A stretch of 64,000 nucleotides of DNA from Atriophallophorus winterbourni (GCA_013407085.1 JACCGJ010020012.1:16910-80909), one strand, 5' to 3'. Positions 47,176 through 60,182 are shown, numbered from the stretch's first letter. Numbers and translations are program-made. The notes: generated by a model not told the origin, from the sequence alone.

Positions 47176-47696
47176 TGGAATGTTTAATTCAATGTCTCTC
47201 GGTTAAACTGATATAAATATCCTAAATGCATGCAGTGATAATTACTAACAATCTCTAAAACAAATTTCTTTAGATTGGCTATATCATGCTCGTTTCATTA
47301 ATCCTTGCATGTCGACCTTTTGTATGTTTATTGCTAGGAAAACTTTAGCCATGCTAATTTGTCTTCTATATTCGTGTCGTTCATGAACGTCATGCATCTA
47401 TCTAATTACTTTTATTCATTCTGTTTAAGGACTATGTTAAGCACTATGTTCATCGTAAGCTTCATGCTAAACTTTACGCTATTTATGTCTCTTGTCATTC
47501 GTTATATTTTATTCGCGCAAGTTTCATCCATCAATCCAATTCACTGTTGCATATTCGTGCTTATTTTCAACGTCATTGTTTGCGTGCACTCTGTGTCTCT
47601 TTTTTTATTTGCTCCATTAAGTTTTTTCCATGCATGTCACGTGGATCTGATCCAAGTTTTATTAGCTTTACTCCTTTTAATTATTTGATTAGATTA

Positions 47697-47925
47697 GTGC
47701 ATCGTGCACGGATGTGCAGTAGTTTAGTACTACTGTGCTGTGCGATTAACATTTTGCTAAATTTATTTGCCACCGGTAGTGAACCGCATGTGAAAACACG
47801 CTGGAGTCTCACGGCCATTTTCTTAATTTATCGTATAACTGTCTAGGCCTAGGCAACCTGATAGCATTCTACCCCACGAGAAGTCTACGCGGCACTTAGC
47901 CTGGATCAGGTTTGTCCTTTGATAC
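47697..47925 (+). repeat. Repeat family D, long copy
   Basis: This copy also has the upstream half found at 61440 (CGGATGTGCAGTAG, GTGCTGTGCGATTAAC, AACACGCTGGAGTCTCAC), followed by TGTCTAGGCCTAGGCAACCT and CTTAGCCTGGATCAGG. The full unit is therefore at least 230 bp. Confidence 0.65.
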
Positions 47926-48667
47926 ATCTATACAAACAACGCATTTGATTATCCTTATATTATGATCATTAGCTGGAACTTTATTTTCACTTAAGCCAAA
48001 ATATATATCTGCGTACTGGCATTTGATTGCTCCACGTTGCATTTCCAACGCATGTTATTCTCAACTTTATTTGTGATCAAAGTGTATTGTTTCAAAATTC
48101 TAAACTTATTTAGAATGCCAAGCGAACCGAGTAAAATTATTGATTCGCACGGTCTGATCTTTGGTTCTCACACCGGATGATTTCTTGATTCACTTTGAAG
48201 TGAAGATAAAATTAAAAATAATGTGAATGTGAACATTTATCTGTAGCCTACGCAACCTTGTCACTAAAATATCCTTTATTTCTATTAATAGCGTCATCTA
48301 TTTTCACGTTCACGTCATGAATGCTTAACAGCTATAAGATATTCCATTGTTCCACTGTCATGTGAAAAAATTACTCGATCGAAAACCAAAGGAGCTAAAA
48401 AATGTTCCCTTGTTTTATGAAAATTAAGCGCATGCATAGCGGCGTGAAACATCGAGTAGTTTCTCAGCTCATATCCTGCTCGAGGATTAGCAATTTGATT
48501 TTTTATGGCACTCTTTGTATCGTCAGAAAATTCGATAGAATTTAACGGTTGATGAAACAAAAATGGTGCTCATGTGCCCAGTAATATCTTGATAGTCGGT
48601 CTTCTAAATGCATGGCGTTGCTAAAGGTAATTATATAATATATATGGATGCATTGTTCTATGTATGA

Positions 48668-48745
48668 ATGTAGATAGATAGTATCTTAGCCCATGTTCAG
48701 TCTATGATTCAGTTACACTTTTCATAGATCCAGGCTTGTGATTTG
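48668..48745 (+). repeat. Repeat family D, partial copy
   Basis: GTATCTTAGCCCATGTTCAG and GATCCAGGCTTGTGATTTGA align with the family; the first half is missing. Confidence 0.5.
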
Positions 48746-49084
48746 ATGTATATCCCTACACGGAGTACCAGCACAATCTGACCTCCGAATATGCTTGATC
48801 GCTATATCAGTTTATCTTAGTTTAGTTTCAATAGAGCAATGGCATCTTATAAAACCGAGTTAATGCTTTGTCGAGACAACTGGTGATCTAAATGGGCATA
48901 CAGTTTTTGCTCACAGTATGCCGCACAGCAGTGCACTTAATCAGAATGTTTAAAGACTGCGCTACGTATCGCCATGTATCCGCTTGTAGCCCTACTTCAA
49001 AAAGTGGGTCGTTCAAATAGGACTTGATATCAAACCTACCATTGGTTATTTGCAACAAATAAAACAAGTAATTAATCACCTTGT

Positions 49085-52000
49085 AAAATGTCGGTGATGT
49101 TCCATGGTTGTCCCGGTTGGAGAGGTTTTAAATATGAGCTCCCGATTCTAAAAAATGCTCTAATGGCGTGCGTCTAATATAGCCGCTAACCGCCAAGTCA
49201 AGCTTCTGGCATGCAAGCATGGTCCTGTGTGACCCGAAGAACTAATACTACTGACAGGAGAAGGGGCGAAGGCGGCTGGCTGGCGCCTCAAAACAAGTTT
49301 GCCTCCGGCAGGTGGAGCTCATAAGTCCGTGATAGCTGTCCACATAGTGGAAGGAAACGCTAATCTCAAAACTCGCACTGCCTAGTGGCTGCATCTAGTC
49401 ATGGAAAAGGCTTTAGGAGTCAACCTCAAGGAAAAATCCGGAGCCGGAGTCCCTTTAGGCAGTCCGACGTTGTATTCAACGTCGTCCTGCCAACTCCTGT
49501 AACGGCATCGTTGTCCAAACGTATTAGTCCAGCTTCTATTTCGGTTCCAGGGGTGTCGTGGGGAGGGAGCATTTGCTGAATGAACAACTGCGAGTTCTCC
49601 CTAATAAACTGCCTTAGCGTACATCACAACACACCAATGGAGATGGCACTCCATTCCGCGTCTACGGATAATAACACGAAAAGCAGCAGATACCGGTTAA
49701 AAGCTATGGCTCGATTAGCGTAGAGCTCAGTGCCTGGGACTGCTTTCGATGGTGGCAGAGATTTCACGTCCCATTGGATAGTTACTACCCGCCTCAAGCT
49801 GGGCTTCCAACAGTCGCCATTTCGCCACGGTCTGCTATCCTCATTGGGTGCATGGGGTTTAGGAATCAACCGACAAGCAGGCTGTATTTTTACGCACCAA
49901 CGAAGAGAATTACTAACTAACACAGATTAGCTTCAAAACTGGGAACCTGGAACGCCCTCTCTATGCTTTTAGGATTTCACGACGACGTCTCGAATATCAG
50001 AGGCGTAAGAAAATCAGCTGTGATTAACAATGAGCAAAAAAGGCTGAAGGTCAACGTTGCTGCCATGCAAGAGATGCGGTTAGCGGATACTGGTATGCTA
50101 ACAGAAAGAGATTACACATTTTTCGGAAAGGAAGGTGCTCAGATGAGCTTCGACTGCATGTAGTTGAGTTTGCCGTGCGAAACAGCCTACTTATTGCATT
50201 AAAACCAAGCGCAGTGGGAGCGAACGGAATTGGACTCTAAATCTGAAGTGCAATACTGATACCATTACTTTGGTCAGCGTCTATGCACCGATGCTCTTTG
50301 TGACGCCTGTTGAAAAAGACGCTTTTTATCATAACCTCATAACGATCCTCAAAAACAAGCCACAAAAAACTGTGTAGTGGTATTGGGTGATTTCAATGCC
50401 AGAGTTGGTGCAGATTACGAGTCTTGGCAAAACTGTCTCGGAATGTTCGGTCTAGGTAGAGCCAATGGGAATGGACAACGCTTTTTAAAACTGTGCACAC
50501 AGTTCAGTCTTTATGTTAGTAATGCTTTCCTTCAAACAAAACCACAGCGTATAGTCTCTTGGAAGCATGCACCTCTAAGCATTAGCATCAACTTGATCTT
50601 ATTCTTGTTAGGCGCACTAACATAGGAAGCGTACTCTTCACCAGATCATATCAAAACGCCGACTGTGATACACGAATAAATTCATTCTCTTCTTCTTCTA
50701 ACTATTAACTGGTTTATGCAAAACTGAAGTTTCCCAGACGAGATTTCACCGCGCCAAATTGTCTGCTAAGACAAAGATAAACGTCACTCGCACGTGCGAA
50801 CCTAATCTAGCTGTGCGATTTCCAAAAGCCCACACAAGTGAGTTCAACAAAACTACTCCACTCGAATCTGCTTCATAAAAATGGGAATCGCACTTTAAAC
50901 TTACAGTCCGAAGAAATCTCGAACGAGCGACTGGTTCGAAGCAAAAGCTTCTGAGGTGACTGCTGTTTTGGACGCGAAACGGTCCGCATTCTTGGATGTT
51001 CAAAGGTATGCCAACAGATGAAAACTCACGACTTCTAAGATCCAACAGGCTGAAAGACGGTGTGCAAATTACTATTAGACTTAAATTAGCCTCATTATCC
51101 AAAATGCTGTGGATACTGGTAATTTTCGCGGTGTGTGAAGGGATCAGGAGAGCCATTAGTCCAAGCAAAATTAAAATGGCTCCCATCAAGTTTGCATCTG
51201 GTAATACAATTGTCGACAAAACTCAGCAGATGTAAATATGGGTAGAGCACGTCTCTCACTACTCTAGAGGCAGAACGGTTTTAACGCATGTACTTGGAAA
51301 CATTGAACATCTAGTACTCCCCTTACTCAATAGGGCAATCGACCGCTTGGCGAATGGGAAGGCCCCTAGTGACGACGGAATTCTACCTGAGCTCATCAAA
51401 TGCTGTAGAGCAGCATTATTACAACCTCTTCACCATTTGCTTTTTCAGTGCTGGCAGGAGGAGTGTGTCCCACAAGATATGCGAGACACAGAGATCATCA
51501 CGCTATTTAAGAATAAAGGAGATAGAGGCGACTGAAACAATTACAGAGGAATCTCCCTTCTGAATGTTGCAGGCAAATTGTTTGATAAAGTCTTATAGAT
51601 CTGGCTACAGTTATAACTGATACCGATTACGACGAATCTCAATCTGGCTTCCGCAGGGGAAGATCAACCCTTGACATTATATTCTCCTTGAGACAACTTC
51701 AGGAAGTGTCGCGAACAGCGTATGCCATTATACGCTGTTTTTATTCATTTAGCGGAGGCATTCGACTATGTTAGTAGGGAGGGTATTTTTAATATGCTTG
51801 ATCCTATAGGCTGCCCCCAAGACTGCTCAAACTCGTTATTTCGTTCCACTCTGGCATTAAGGGCTTAGTCCATTTTAACTGTTTCACTTCAGAAGCCTTC
51901 GAAATACACCGCGGCGTCAAAGAAGGGTGTATTCTTGCTCACACGCGTTTTCTCATTTTCTTCGCTATGCTTCTTCACTTTTGTGCGACTATCTTATCCT

Positions 52001-53760
52001 GGATGATGAGTCGGCTTCAATAAAGATTCTTGGGAATTTCGGTACAAGGCCGCGTCCCCAGCACCACTCGACGTTTGTTCGAGTCAGCTTCTCTAGCTTT
52101 TGCACAACCAAGTGCGACCAGCAAGGCAGTAGGGATTTGCCAAAGAGAGGTGGTGTGCACTAACTAACCGTCTACGAGACTCTACTCCAGATTTTTCCTC
52201 ATGGTTTTCTCCTGAAGACTTTCCCGCGATCGGGTATCCCGCAAGGCAGCGGATGTTTAGAATCGGGGTTTTTCTTCCCTTAGATGAAATGCCCTCCTAG
52301 GCTAATGGGCTCCATCTGCCCGAAGAAAACTGGTTTTCAGGCTCCAGTCACTCGCCCTCGCTCCTTCTCCTGTTCATAGAAGCAGTTTCGTCTGGTTCGG
52401 GGAGCCACTCGTGCGGGACAGAAGCTGGACTTGGTTGTCAGAGGCTATTTGAAACGCGCGCCATATGGGAGCATTTTATAGAGAGTCGGAGCTTATACCC
52501 GCTGCCACCCCCGGTTATGACAACCTTTGGAACCGTATGCTTCTGAAGCACACTCTTAGGAGGAAAACAGAAGGCATCTACCTACGCACGCGAAGTGATG
52601 GCAAACTTATCTACTTGAACCGGTTGAGATCATAAACCAAGTTAGGGATATGTTAATCCGTGAATTGCTGTTTGCCGACGATACAGCCATTATCGCTCAC
52701 TCCCATGAACACCTCCATAGGCTAATTGACTGTTTTTGTCGACATGAAAACACCATTGGCTAAAACTCAGCATGAGCAAAAACAAATTCCCTAGTCAATG
52801 GATTGTATCGCCTTCAATCATCACTGTTAAAAACTGTCAATTTGAACCAGTACATCATTTCACATATCTTGGTTCAACCATTGCGGATAACTTCTCGCTA
52901 AACACGGAGATTGAAAATAAGATTGGCAGAGCAGCTCGTGCATACTAAATGCTTTACTGTCGGGCAGTAAAATATGGACCATCTACGCAAGACTCGAACG
53001 GAAGCTGAATCCTTTCCATCTACGAAGCATCCGTCGTATCTTGAACATATCATGGATGGACAAATTGACTAATGTTGCAGTTCTTTCAAAGGCCTGGCTA
53101 TAGAGGATAATTCACTCTACTAAGGCAGTGCCGCCTACGGTGGCTTGGTCCAGTATACAGAATTGAAATCGGTCGTATTTTAAAAGATCTACACTACTGT
53201 GAGTTGAAATCAGGAAGTTGACCGTTGGACAGACCGTAATTGTGTTAGAAAGACGTTTTCTAAAGAAATATAAAAGACCTTGGCATTGATCCACGATTTA
53301 GGAAGAACTTGGTCTTGACCGCATACTTTGAAAGCATTGTGTAAAAATTTTTTAGGTTTAAGTGCGACTATCTCCTCCTGGAGGATGAGTCGGCTTCATT
53401 GACATCACGGATTGCAGCCGACCACGCTCGGCGGTTAGAAGCGAGATCCGCGCAGATTGTGAAGCGTCATCTTCAAGCTGAAGAGGAGTAAATATAGCTC
53501 TTGGCTGCTAAACACAAATCGCACCGCTGGCATACAACTGATGCCGATTGACCGAGGACTGTCTATCACCGCGAGCGCTGCCCGAGATAGTTTTCCTCCC
53601 TAACCGGACTTTTTGGTCATTAGAAAAGCTGTGCAGCATGAATAAAATCATGATGTACATCCACGGTCGACATCAACTAAAGGAAGTCAACAACAATGTC
53701 GGTGTTATTTGTTGCATTTCGCTTGACCTCGGTTAAATTTAAGCCTAAGCGCAGCTTTGC
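49085..53760 (+). mobile_element. RTE-like non-LTR retrotransposon, near full length, with nested insertion
   Basis: This is the most complete RTE here. The 5' region is 49085-49620. The APE-type endonuclease starts near 49930 with GTWNALSMLL (one frameshift) and has MQEMRLADTGMLTE (50068-50109) and LGDFNARVG (50382-50408). RT blocks are NGKAPSDDGILPELIKCC (51350-51403), NNYRGISLLNVAGKLFDKV, HLAEAFDYVSREG, GVKEGCILA (about 51917-51941) and, after the insertion, LLFADDTAII with FADD at 52671-52682. The C-terminal domain has RKLNPFHLRSIRRILNISWMD (about 52998-53060). The 3' end lies near 53760. Stops and frameshifts show it cannot be active now. Introns, 5'-UTR and the rest of the flippase intron flank it. 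Confidence 0.85.
51980..52540 (-). mobile_element. Inverted RTE-derived piece nested in the RTE at 49085
   Basis: The RT code breaks at about 51980 after GVKEGCILAHTRFLIFFAML and resumes near 52545 with NRMLLKHTLRRKTEGIYLRT. The intervening 560 bases, read on the - strand, begin like the 5' region at 26640 and 49110 (GGGGGTGGCAGCGGGTATAA, ATGCTCCC, GGCGCGCG). They end in a block (GCCGACTCATCATCCAGGA) that also occurs in forward orientation near 53375-53400. It is a short RTE-related element with the 5' region but no RT code. Confidence 0.6.
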
Positions 53761-53764
53761 GGAT

Positions 53765-56095
53765 GCAGGATTTTTGCAGAAAATCGTGTTAGGTGATTAC
53801 CACTATTAAGCAAACGGAAATTATTACTCGACCTATTAAACACATGAACATTGATTTTGTGCAATCGGTCTCCTCATGGATGAGCGTACAACATGCACAG
53901 TTTCAACTTACCCGTTTTACAGAAGTAGAAAAGACTGGTCTGAAAATCGGCACCAATAAACCAGAGGGCAATAATGGAGACCTCCGTTAGAGAACCTGGT
54001 GAAAATCCATTGTTGTTTTGGTTACATGAAAGTTTGGGCAACGGCGTTTGTGGCGCAGATGGACACGCAGGGAGTCATGTTAACAAAAACAACCTCTAGT
54101 TTCACAAGTTTCAATCAATCTGGAACCTAAACACATTTTGTCAACGCAGTTTGATCCGCACTTTTAACACAAATATTAAAGTAGTCTCACTTTAAAGAGT
54201 TCAAGAAAATTTAATGACCTTGGTTTAACAATATTAGATTGCCTAAAGCAATTTCAATGGTTGAATTATTGAAAGAATACAGCCAAATTACTGTCAGTTT
54301 TGAAATTTAAAAAATAAGGTTAGATAAATTACATGCTCCAATGAACAGTTGAGAGTAGGCTGGAATTTAAAAGGTAAAAGGAAAGAACGTAGAGGAGATC
54401 TGTCGGAAGTGGAGAAATGTTTTTTTTTGAAATACCGTTAACTCAACTGAAAATATTTGCGCAAAACTGCATGCTATCCCTGTAGCACTACGTTCCTATC
54501 AGAATACACAGGATTTACTCCTGTCATGTCATTACTACTACTCGTAAACTCTTATCCCTGTGAGACAGGATTCATCAAAAGCGCTCCAAACACTTGTTGT
54601 TTTCAAATAAACTTATCAGTTATATAGCACTCAAATCCCGAAGTCTTCACATAGTTCGCGATGTCAAGAATGTCTTGCCTTGGGAGGACTGTCGTATGGC
54701 ATGGTCAATTCAGCATTGAACCAGTAAATCCTCGTTGGACTCCTCGGCGATAACTTTTTTTATTTACCGAAGGTCACAGACGGGTGTATTCTCAGGTTAT
54801 GGCTATTGCACTCTCGCCACTGTCAATCTTCACGTTATTGAAACGTTTACGAACATAGACGTGACCCAATAACACCATCATTGTTTTCGATGATAAAATG
54901 AGCACCATTTCTACACATCACTATAACAATTTGTGATGGTACACAGGATCAACTTGGAGTCAATCATAGGTGGTGATTGGAGCGCTACTTAGTTGTATTC
55001 CCTGTTCAGGCAACTCTCATTGGTCTGTCTAAACGATTTTCCTGAATTACATTTTCCGATTACTTTAAATTTTATGTTCATGGCTAGCTGAAGCATCTTC
55101 GTTTTTAAAATTGGAGAACGTTGTCATACATCGCTTGGCATTGACAGTTGGTTGTGATGTGTAGGCAATGGAAAAAATTACTGGCTACGCCTTGCAATGA
55201 TTTCTTGTTCTTGCTCCTATGCACGTGCTATTTTTACGTCGATTGTGTGACGGATCAACGCAGCGAAAATTATTTTCAGCGCTTAATAAATTGTTTGTGT
55301 CATTTGCGGTCACGCATTCATCGGTAACAAAAAGATGATCAACGCCTTTTGATAAATGGTTTGCCTCGTTTGCCATTTGTGTAATTTAATTTGAGATTTT
55401 TTTCTAGTGAAAACCAAGCAGCAGCTGTTGTTTTCAAAAGTTTTCAAGTTGTTTTCAAAAGATAACCCTTCAGCTCTATCGTGGTATGTGTGTGATCCAT
55501 TCTACTACTCACTATCAATTAAGTAAGATTAGATGCTTTATCGTGTATTGCTGCAGTTTCTCAATTAGCTTGAAATTAAACTATGCGAAATCAAACGTGC
55601 AACATGTTTCCGCCGAAAATTATCCCGCTAAATTGCATTGTTCATCCAATTGCTCATTTACAATATAATTGCATTTTTGCATGGATTGATAATTTAATAG
55701 CTCGCGTCTCGCCATCTTGTGTCCGCAAGCTGTTTACGGAGTACCAAACTGCTTTGCTGTTTCCTCTCGCTGATGATTCAAACAGCTCCACTCACATTTT
55801 CGCTTGTCTACCACATCGAATACTCGCATGGGAACATTTAGGCATTTACGTCTACGTCTCCTGGTCATTCAGTAGTAAACCTCGCACAGTAAACTTGTTG
55901 ATGGGTAATCTATTTCCCATCTAAAATTCGACATTTCACATTCTTCCCACCTACTTGTGTTCAGCCCTCACTCTACCGTTTAAAACATTCACATTGCTGG
56001 TTGGTCTGTTGGAAACGGAAGTCACATTTTACCGTTACCCTTCGCTTCGTTCACATTTCAGTTGTTCACCTGACACAGTATACAGCCACCTTGTA
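53765..56095. other. Flippase intron, nothing recognised
   Basis: Between the RTE 3' end and the deleted CR1 I find no element motif or exon. The 113-codon frame at 55583-55924 has no family features. Confidence 0.4.
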
Positions 56096-56097
56096 CT

Positions 56098-56880
56098 GAA
56101 TCAAGAATCAAGATTTATGGTGATAAAAAGCTAATGCTTTACACGTACCATTGGATGACAACTATTGCGAAAAAAATTTAATCAAAATCACATTGTTAAT
56201 ATTTTTCTGGGTTCGTGTTGCTTCAATACACCGGGCCAAATTCAGGGTTTTGTTTGACGCATGCATCCAATTTCGATTTGAAAACATCAATTGTCGTTGC
56301 ATTCACAACATCTTGCGGTAGCGCATTCCATAGAACCACTACGTTTTTTGATGTATTGATTGCTTCCGTTTCGGTGGGAACGCTGCCGTCTACCGCCCCC
56401 AGCCGCGAATGTGTCTCACTCATGGTACTTGGTCTCGGTGGACAATGTCTAATGTCTTTCGGTAATGCACGTTTTGCTATTTTCCATTCGGACTTGACAA
56501 ACTCAGCCATGTCGGTAGTTAAAAAGTTAATCCTGAGAGGTTTCGGTCAGTCTCCTTTATAGTTTATTGAAAAAGACACCCGGAAAGTGTCAGTGATCAC
56601 AACATTAGAAATATTAAGCAAAGACGCAATGTAACGCCACTGCTTGAAGTCATGATCTGCTGTTTCCTGTCCCGATGCTTCAGTGGTACTTTCTGGTACC
56701 CCAAGTAGAACCATACTCCGCGATAACGTGTTTTCCTTAGTGTTTGAGGCACCCTTCCGTTCCCACCATGGCACATCAGGATATATCCGGCAATTTGAAT
56801 TCGGATCCGTCTGTTTTCCATTCGACGGGTGAACTGCTGTCCAAAATTCCATGGGTTGTATGAACTTTTCCATCATCCCC
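56098..56880 (-). mobile_element. Internally deleted CR1-like element: ORF1 domain fused to ORF2 tail
   Basis: One frame (56876-56223) is broken only by a TGA at about 56546-56544, where CGA would restore the D-R-P-K context seen in related ORF1 code. Its first part (RSMVLLGVPESTTE..., WRYIASLLNISNVVITDTF, PKPLRINFLTTDMAEF, KIAKRALPKD) resembles the RRM-type ORF1 of LINEs. From about 56330 it passes in frame into the ORF2 C-terminus (VVLWNALPQDVVNATTIDVF). The whole endonuclease and RT are missing. The end is CACCATAAATC plus two TTGATTC units (56111-56098), as in the 37964 copy. Confidence 0.65.
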
Positions 56881-57479
56881 TATGAGGTTTCAATGTTGTT
56901 GACATTGTACACGAAATAACTCTCGTGCTAACCCGTCTTAAGAAATTTGAAATCGGATCACTTAATTTTTTGTAGCTGAATCGAGAAAGCTGAACCAAAA
57001 ATACATGTTCTAGCTGCCTATCCGGTGTATGTTTGTTTTGTGGAATCTCGTCCAATCAAAGTTTTAAATGCTACTTTGAGAACAATACCCTGTGATAAAG
57101 AGCGCTCTGGGTACGTAATGTACATTATTTTAGATCAAAAATATTAATTCTGCTTTGTAGCAATTCTTTTCCGAATATCTTTATCAACATATCAATCAGT
57201 TCCCGAGACTCGAATTGTCCGGTGAATAAAGAATACCGCCCCTGTAAAATTAATTTACCTACAAGTTTGCGTTTAGAACCTAATCGCTCACAGGCAGACT
57301 GGACCGTGGCTGCCTACGGGTTTGAACAGTGTTGTGTATTCAATGTTAAACTTGAATGCCACTGTTGCATAGGGTTCGTGCAACGAACCACGAACACACG
57401 GAATCACATAGTCATTCGTGGTCAAGCACTCAAGGCGCTTATGGCGGACCAAAGTGATGTGTTGTTCACATCCGCCGAA

Positions 57480-57600
57480 ATTACACTCCACTGCCGGTTT
57501 CTGGCTGTTTGCCACAATCGGTTGAAGACAGTAAGATTAGGTTCAGTGAGGCTTGAAACAGTGGATAAATGGTAAACAAGGTTATACTTGCTGTGTTGTG
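57480..57600 (-). repeat. Repeat family B copy with compensatory stem II
   Basis: On the - strand: CCGATTG, stem II TGGC-AAACA-GCCA (fully paired), GAAAC, then CCGGCAGTGG. The core is decayed but stem II pairs with different bases from the 28509 copy. Flanking AAGACAGTAAGATTAGG and GCTTGAAACAGTGGA confirm membership. Confidence 0.65.
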
Positions 57601-57604
57601 TATT

Positions 57605-59740
57605 GTTTTTGTAGACTATTCCATCGTACGAAAGCAACCTTCCTTTGCTTACTTGTGGCACAACTGTAGCTGAATGGCTTGAGTCTTAAAATGTGGGCGC
57701 GAAAACCAAGTTTGATATGTGAACTTTAGTGGCCATTGACTTTTGAGAGATCCGCGTAGAGACAGTTGAGTCATCCAGTAATTGTAAGTCACTTACATCT
57801 CGTCAATCGATTTGTTTATCTGCATAGACGCTGTGGGACATCTCACACACCCAAGTCCATGTCGTTACTTTCCTAGACAGCTTTGCATCGTCATCAAGTT
57901 AACAGTAGGCACCTGACAGTACCTCAAACCCATGTTTCGTCTCTGCCTGTACGGCGATTTTCCTAGATTGTGCTTGTGAGATTTAGATCAAGGTCATTCG
58001 TTGACCTAATTTGTGCACGTGACCTCGCTATGTGCCCTTACCCCTTTGCGGAGCAGAGTGGCTTTCATAGGTTATATGAATTTTTCGCAAACGAGAATAT
58101 GATTTGCACAAAATTTTTCGGAAGTATCTTAGCGAGAAATATTGTATTTACGTTTTCAATCGCCATTCACACTGTCTTGTTTTCGTCTACCAGCTTCAAA
58201 GTAATATATCAAGCGTTGTGATGAGAGTAGATGAAAGTTCAACCAGCAAGTTTTTAACATAATGTCCTTTTAGTATTCATTTGAAGTTTTCCCCACTGAC
58301 GCAGATAAACCTCTAGGTTCAAAGTTCTCATTTACCTGATGTCGCAGTCGCAATGAATTTTGGCGCTCATAAATATTTAGCTATATTTGTGGTGATCATG
58401 TCAAAGGTTAAGTGTGGCAAGATGCTCGTCCGTTGCTGTGTATCCTGTCGTGTTGCTTTCGGAATTGGAAGATCCTGCTCCTATACGAATCACTTATATG
58501 AGTGTGTTACTCTCCAAAGTCAAGCGTTTGGTTATCCTCAAAGTGTTGCGTGTGAAGAGACTAACTCTGCTTTAAAGGATTGCGAGTGTCTGGCCAATGC
58601 AGGAGAAACATGAATCGTGCGTATCTCTGCTTGCAGGGTGTGAATCACCGAAATGCGGCGCAGCTGTAGCTTGTTGGAACTTGTCTTAATTTTGTTACGT
58701 CGTACGTCACGTGACCGCTGTCGTTGTGAGTCTCATCCGATGCGTGATGCAGGATGTTCCGTGTACCCGTTCTGGTGCGATAAGTATTCCGTGTGCTTTG
58801 CGAAACGACCGATTAAGTCTATGTTTTTCAGTGTTGGGTTTGATTTATGTTACTAAATATTAAGACAGTTTTTCCACTTTGTTTGTTGTAACATGGGCGA
58901 AAAATTTATTTTTATGGTTTTGTTAATTTTTTTAATTATTGATGACGCGCCATTTCAAAGAGACTCGGACACGTTATTTGTTGTTCTACTTTTTCGGACT
59001 CAATAGGAACACACCTTCAAATCTGTCTTGATAAATCGCTTATAAACAAGCAATTATATAAATAAACGCATTAATCACATTTGCGTCGTCATGCTACAGC
59101 GACCATCACTGTTGTAAATGTTGGGAAATGTGCTTAAACTCGATGCCCCATTATTCCCAAATGTACAATGAGGATCGATAGTTTCCAGTAGAAATTATAG
59201 CCTAGTGCCCTGTTTGTTTTCCGGAAGCAGATAGTATGTAAACATTCAAACTCATGAAATCCGAAATGAGCACACCCGCTATGGGGTTACAGCGGCACAA
59301 AAGGCCAATTTTAAGTCGTTCCGGCACATCACGCGTGGCCTGTTATAATTTCTCGTTGTTCGTAGCGTAATATTATTGGCGATGGTAGATCGGAAAAGGA
59401 TATACAGTATCCAATCTATGCATCATCATTCAGATCATGAGTCGCTCTATATCACCTAAATCTCTTTGTCATGGATGCAACTAAAAAAACCGCATGGCGG
59501 TTCTGTGCAACAGTCTCTTAATCACGCACCCAAATGACTTCCCTCTTGTGCAGAAAATTTGCAAGCGTTTCCTGAACAAACATGTTTAAACCACGCCTAA
59601 AACACCTTGATTCACTTAGTAGAGCTACCGTGTGTTTTGTGATCAAGCCTCAGAGTGATTAGCAGCAACTGATTTTTGTGGTGCCAAAAGCTTTCAGAGT
59701 AAAAACACTTGCGCTGTTAGTGCCATGTTGGAGAGGTGTA
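57605..59740. other. Flippase intron, nothing recognised
   Basis: Frames such as 58353-58613 are cysteine-rich by chance and match nothing I recognise. Confidence 0.4.
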
Positions 59741-59744
59741 TTAC

Positions 59745-60182
59745 GGACCAACATGTTCAATCAAATGAGCCACCTCCTGTAGATAGCGTGTAAAACCAAG
59801 ATCTATGAACAAAAAGATCATTGCATTGCATTTTCATCACAACCACACACCCCAACGACCAGTTTCGTGCTGTTTGCCCTCTCAGGGAGGGAAAGGAGGG
59901 CATCAGGCGTGAACAGTTGGAAGAATAGTCAAAAAGTTTCGCTTCTCCTTTTTCTGTTCTTCTTTCTTTTCGCCCCCAGTACTTCTTTTTTGATTTTTTC
60001 TTTTACTTCTTCCTTCTTTCTGTCTGTTCTCTCCTCTCCTTTTTTTCTCTTCTTTTTTTTTTCTTTGCTTATTATCTCTTCTCTTATGTTTGTTGGGACT
60101 ACTCATCCGCGCCAAAGCCCACATCCAACTATTCACTGCTACTACGCTTGAATCACACGTTGGAATAAGGTTGGTACGACCA
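59745..60182 (-). repeat. Repeat family B copy with expanded pyrimidine tract
   Basis: An arm-like block (GACCAACATGTTCAATCAAA, 59747-59766) opens the copy. The ribozyme-like part at about 59850-59890 reads CTGAGAG, GGC-AAACA-GCAC, GAAAC, TGGTC on the - strand, so the core is damaged. A pyrimidine-rich tract follows, and the copy ends in AAGGTTGGTACGACCACC. The end blocks match the arms of the 28624-28785 element. Confidence 0.55.
59935..60085 (+). repeat. Pyrimidine-rich tract, about 150 bp
   Basis: The + strand is almost all T and C here (runs of TTTCTT, CTCCTCTCC and 10-12 T). It lies inside the family B copy of the flippase intron and about 650 bp before exon 2. It is too far upstream to serve as that exon's branch/pyrimidine tract. 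Confidence 0.8.

Noticed and set aside
47359..47846. Hydrophobic + frames that look like membrane proteins
   Set aside because: T-rich intron sequence gives hydrophobic codons by chance. The frames overlap each other and a family D repeat.
59867..60151. 94-codon F/S/L-rich frame
   Set aside because: Translation of the pyrimidine-rich tract, not a gene.
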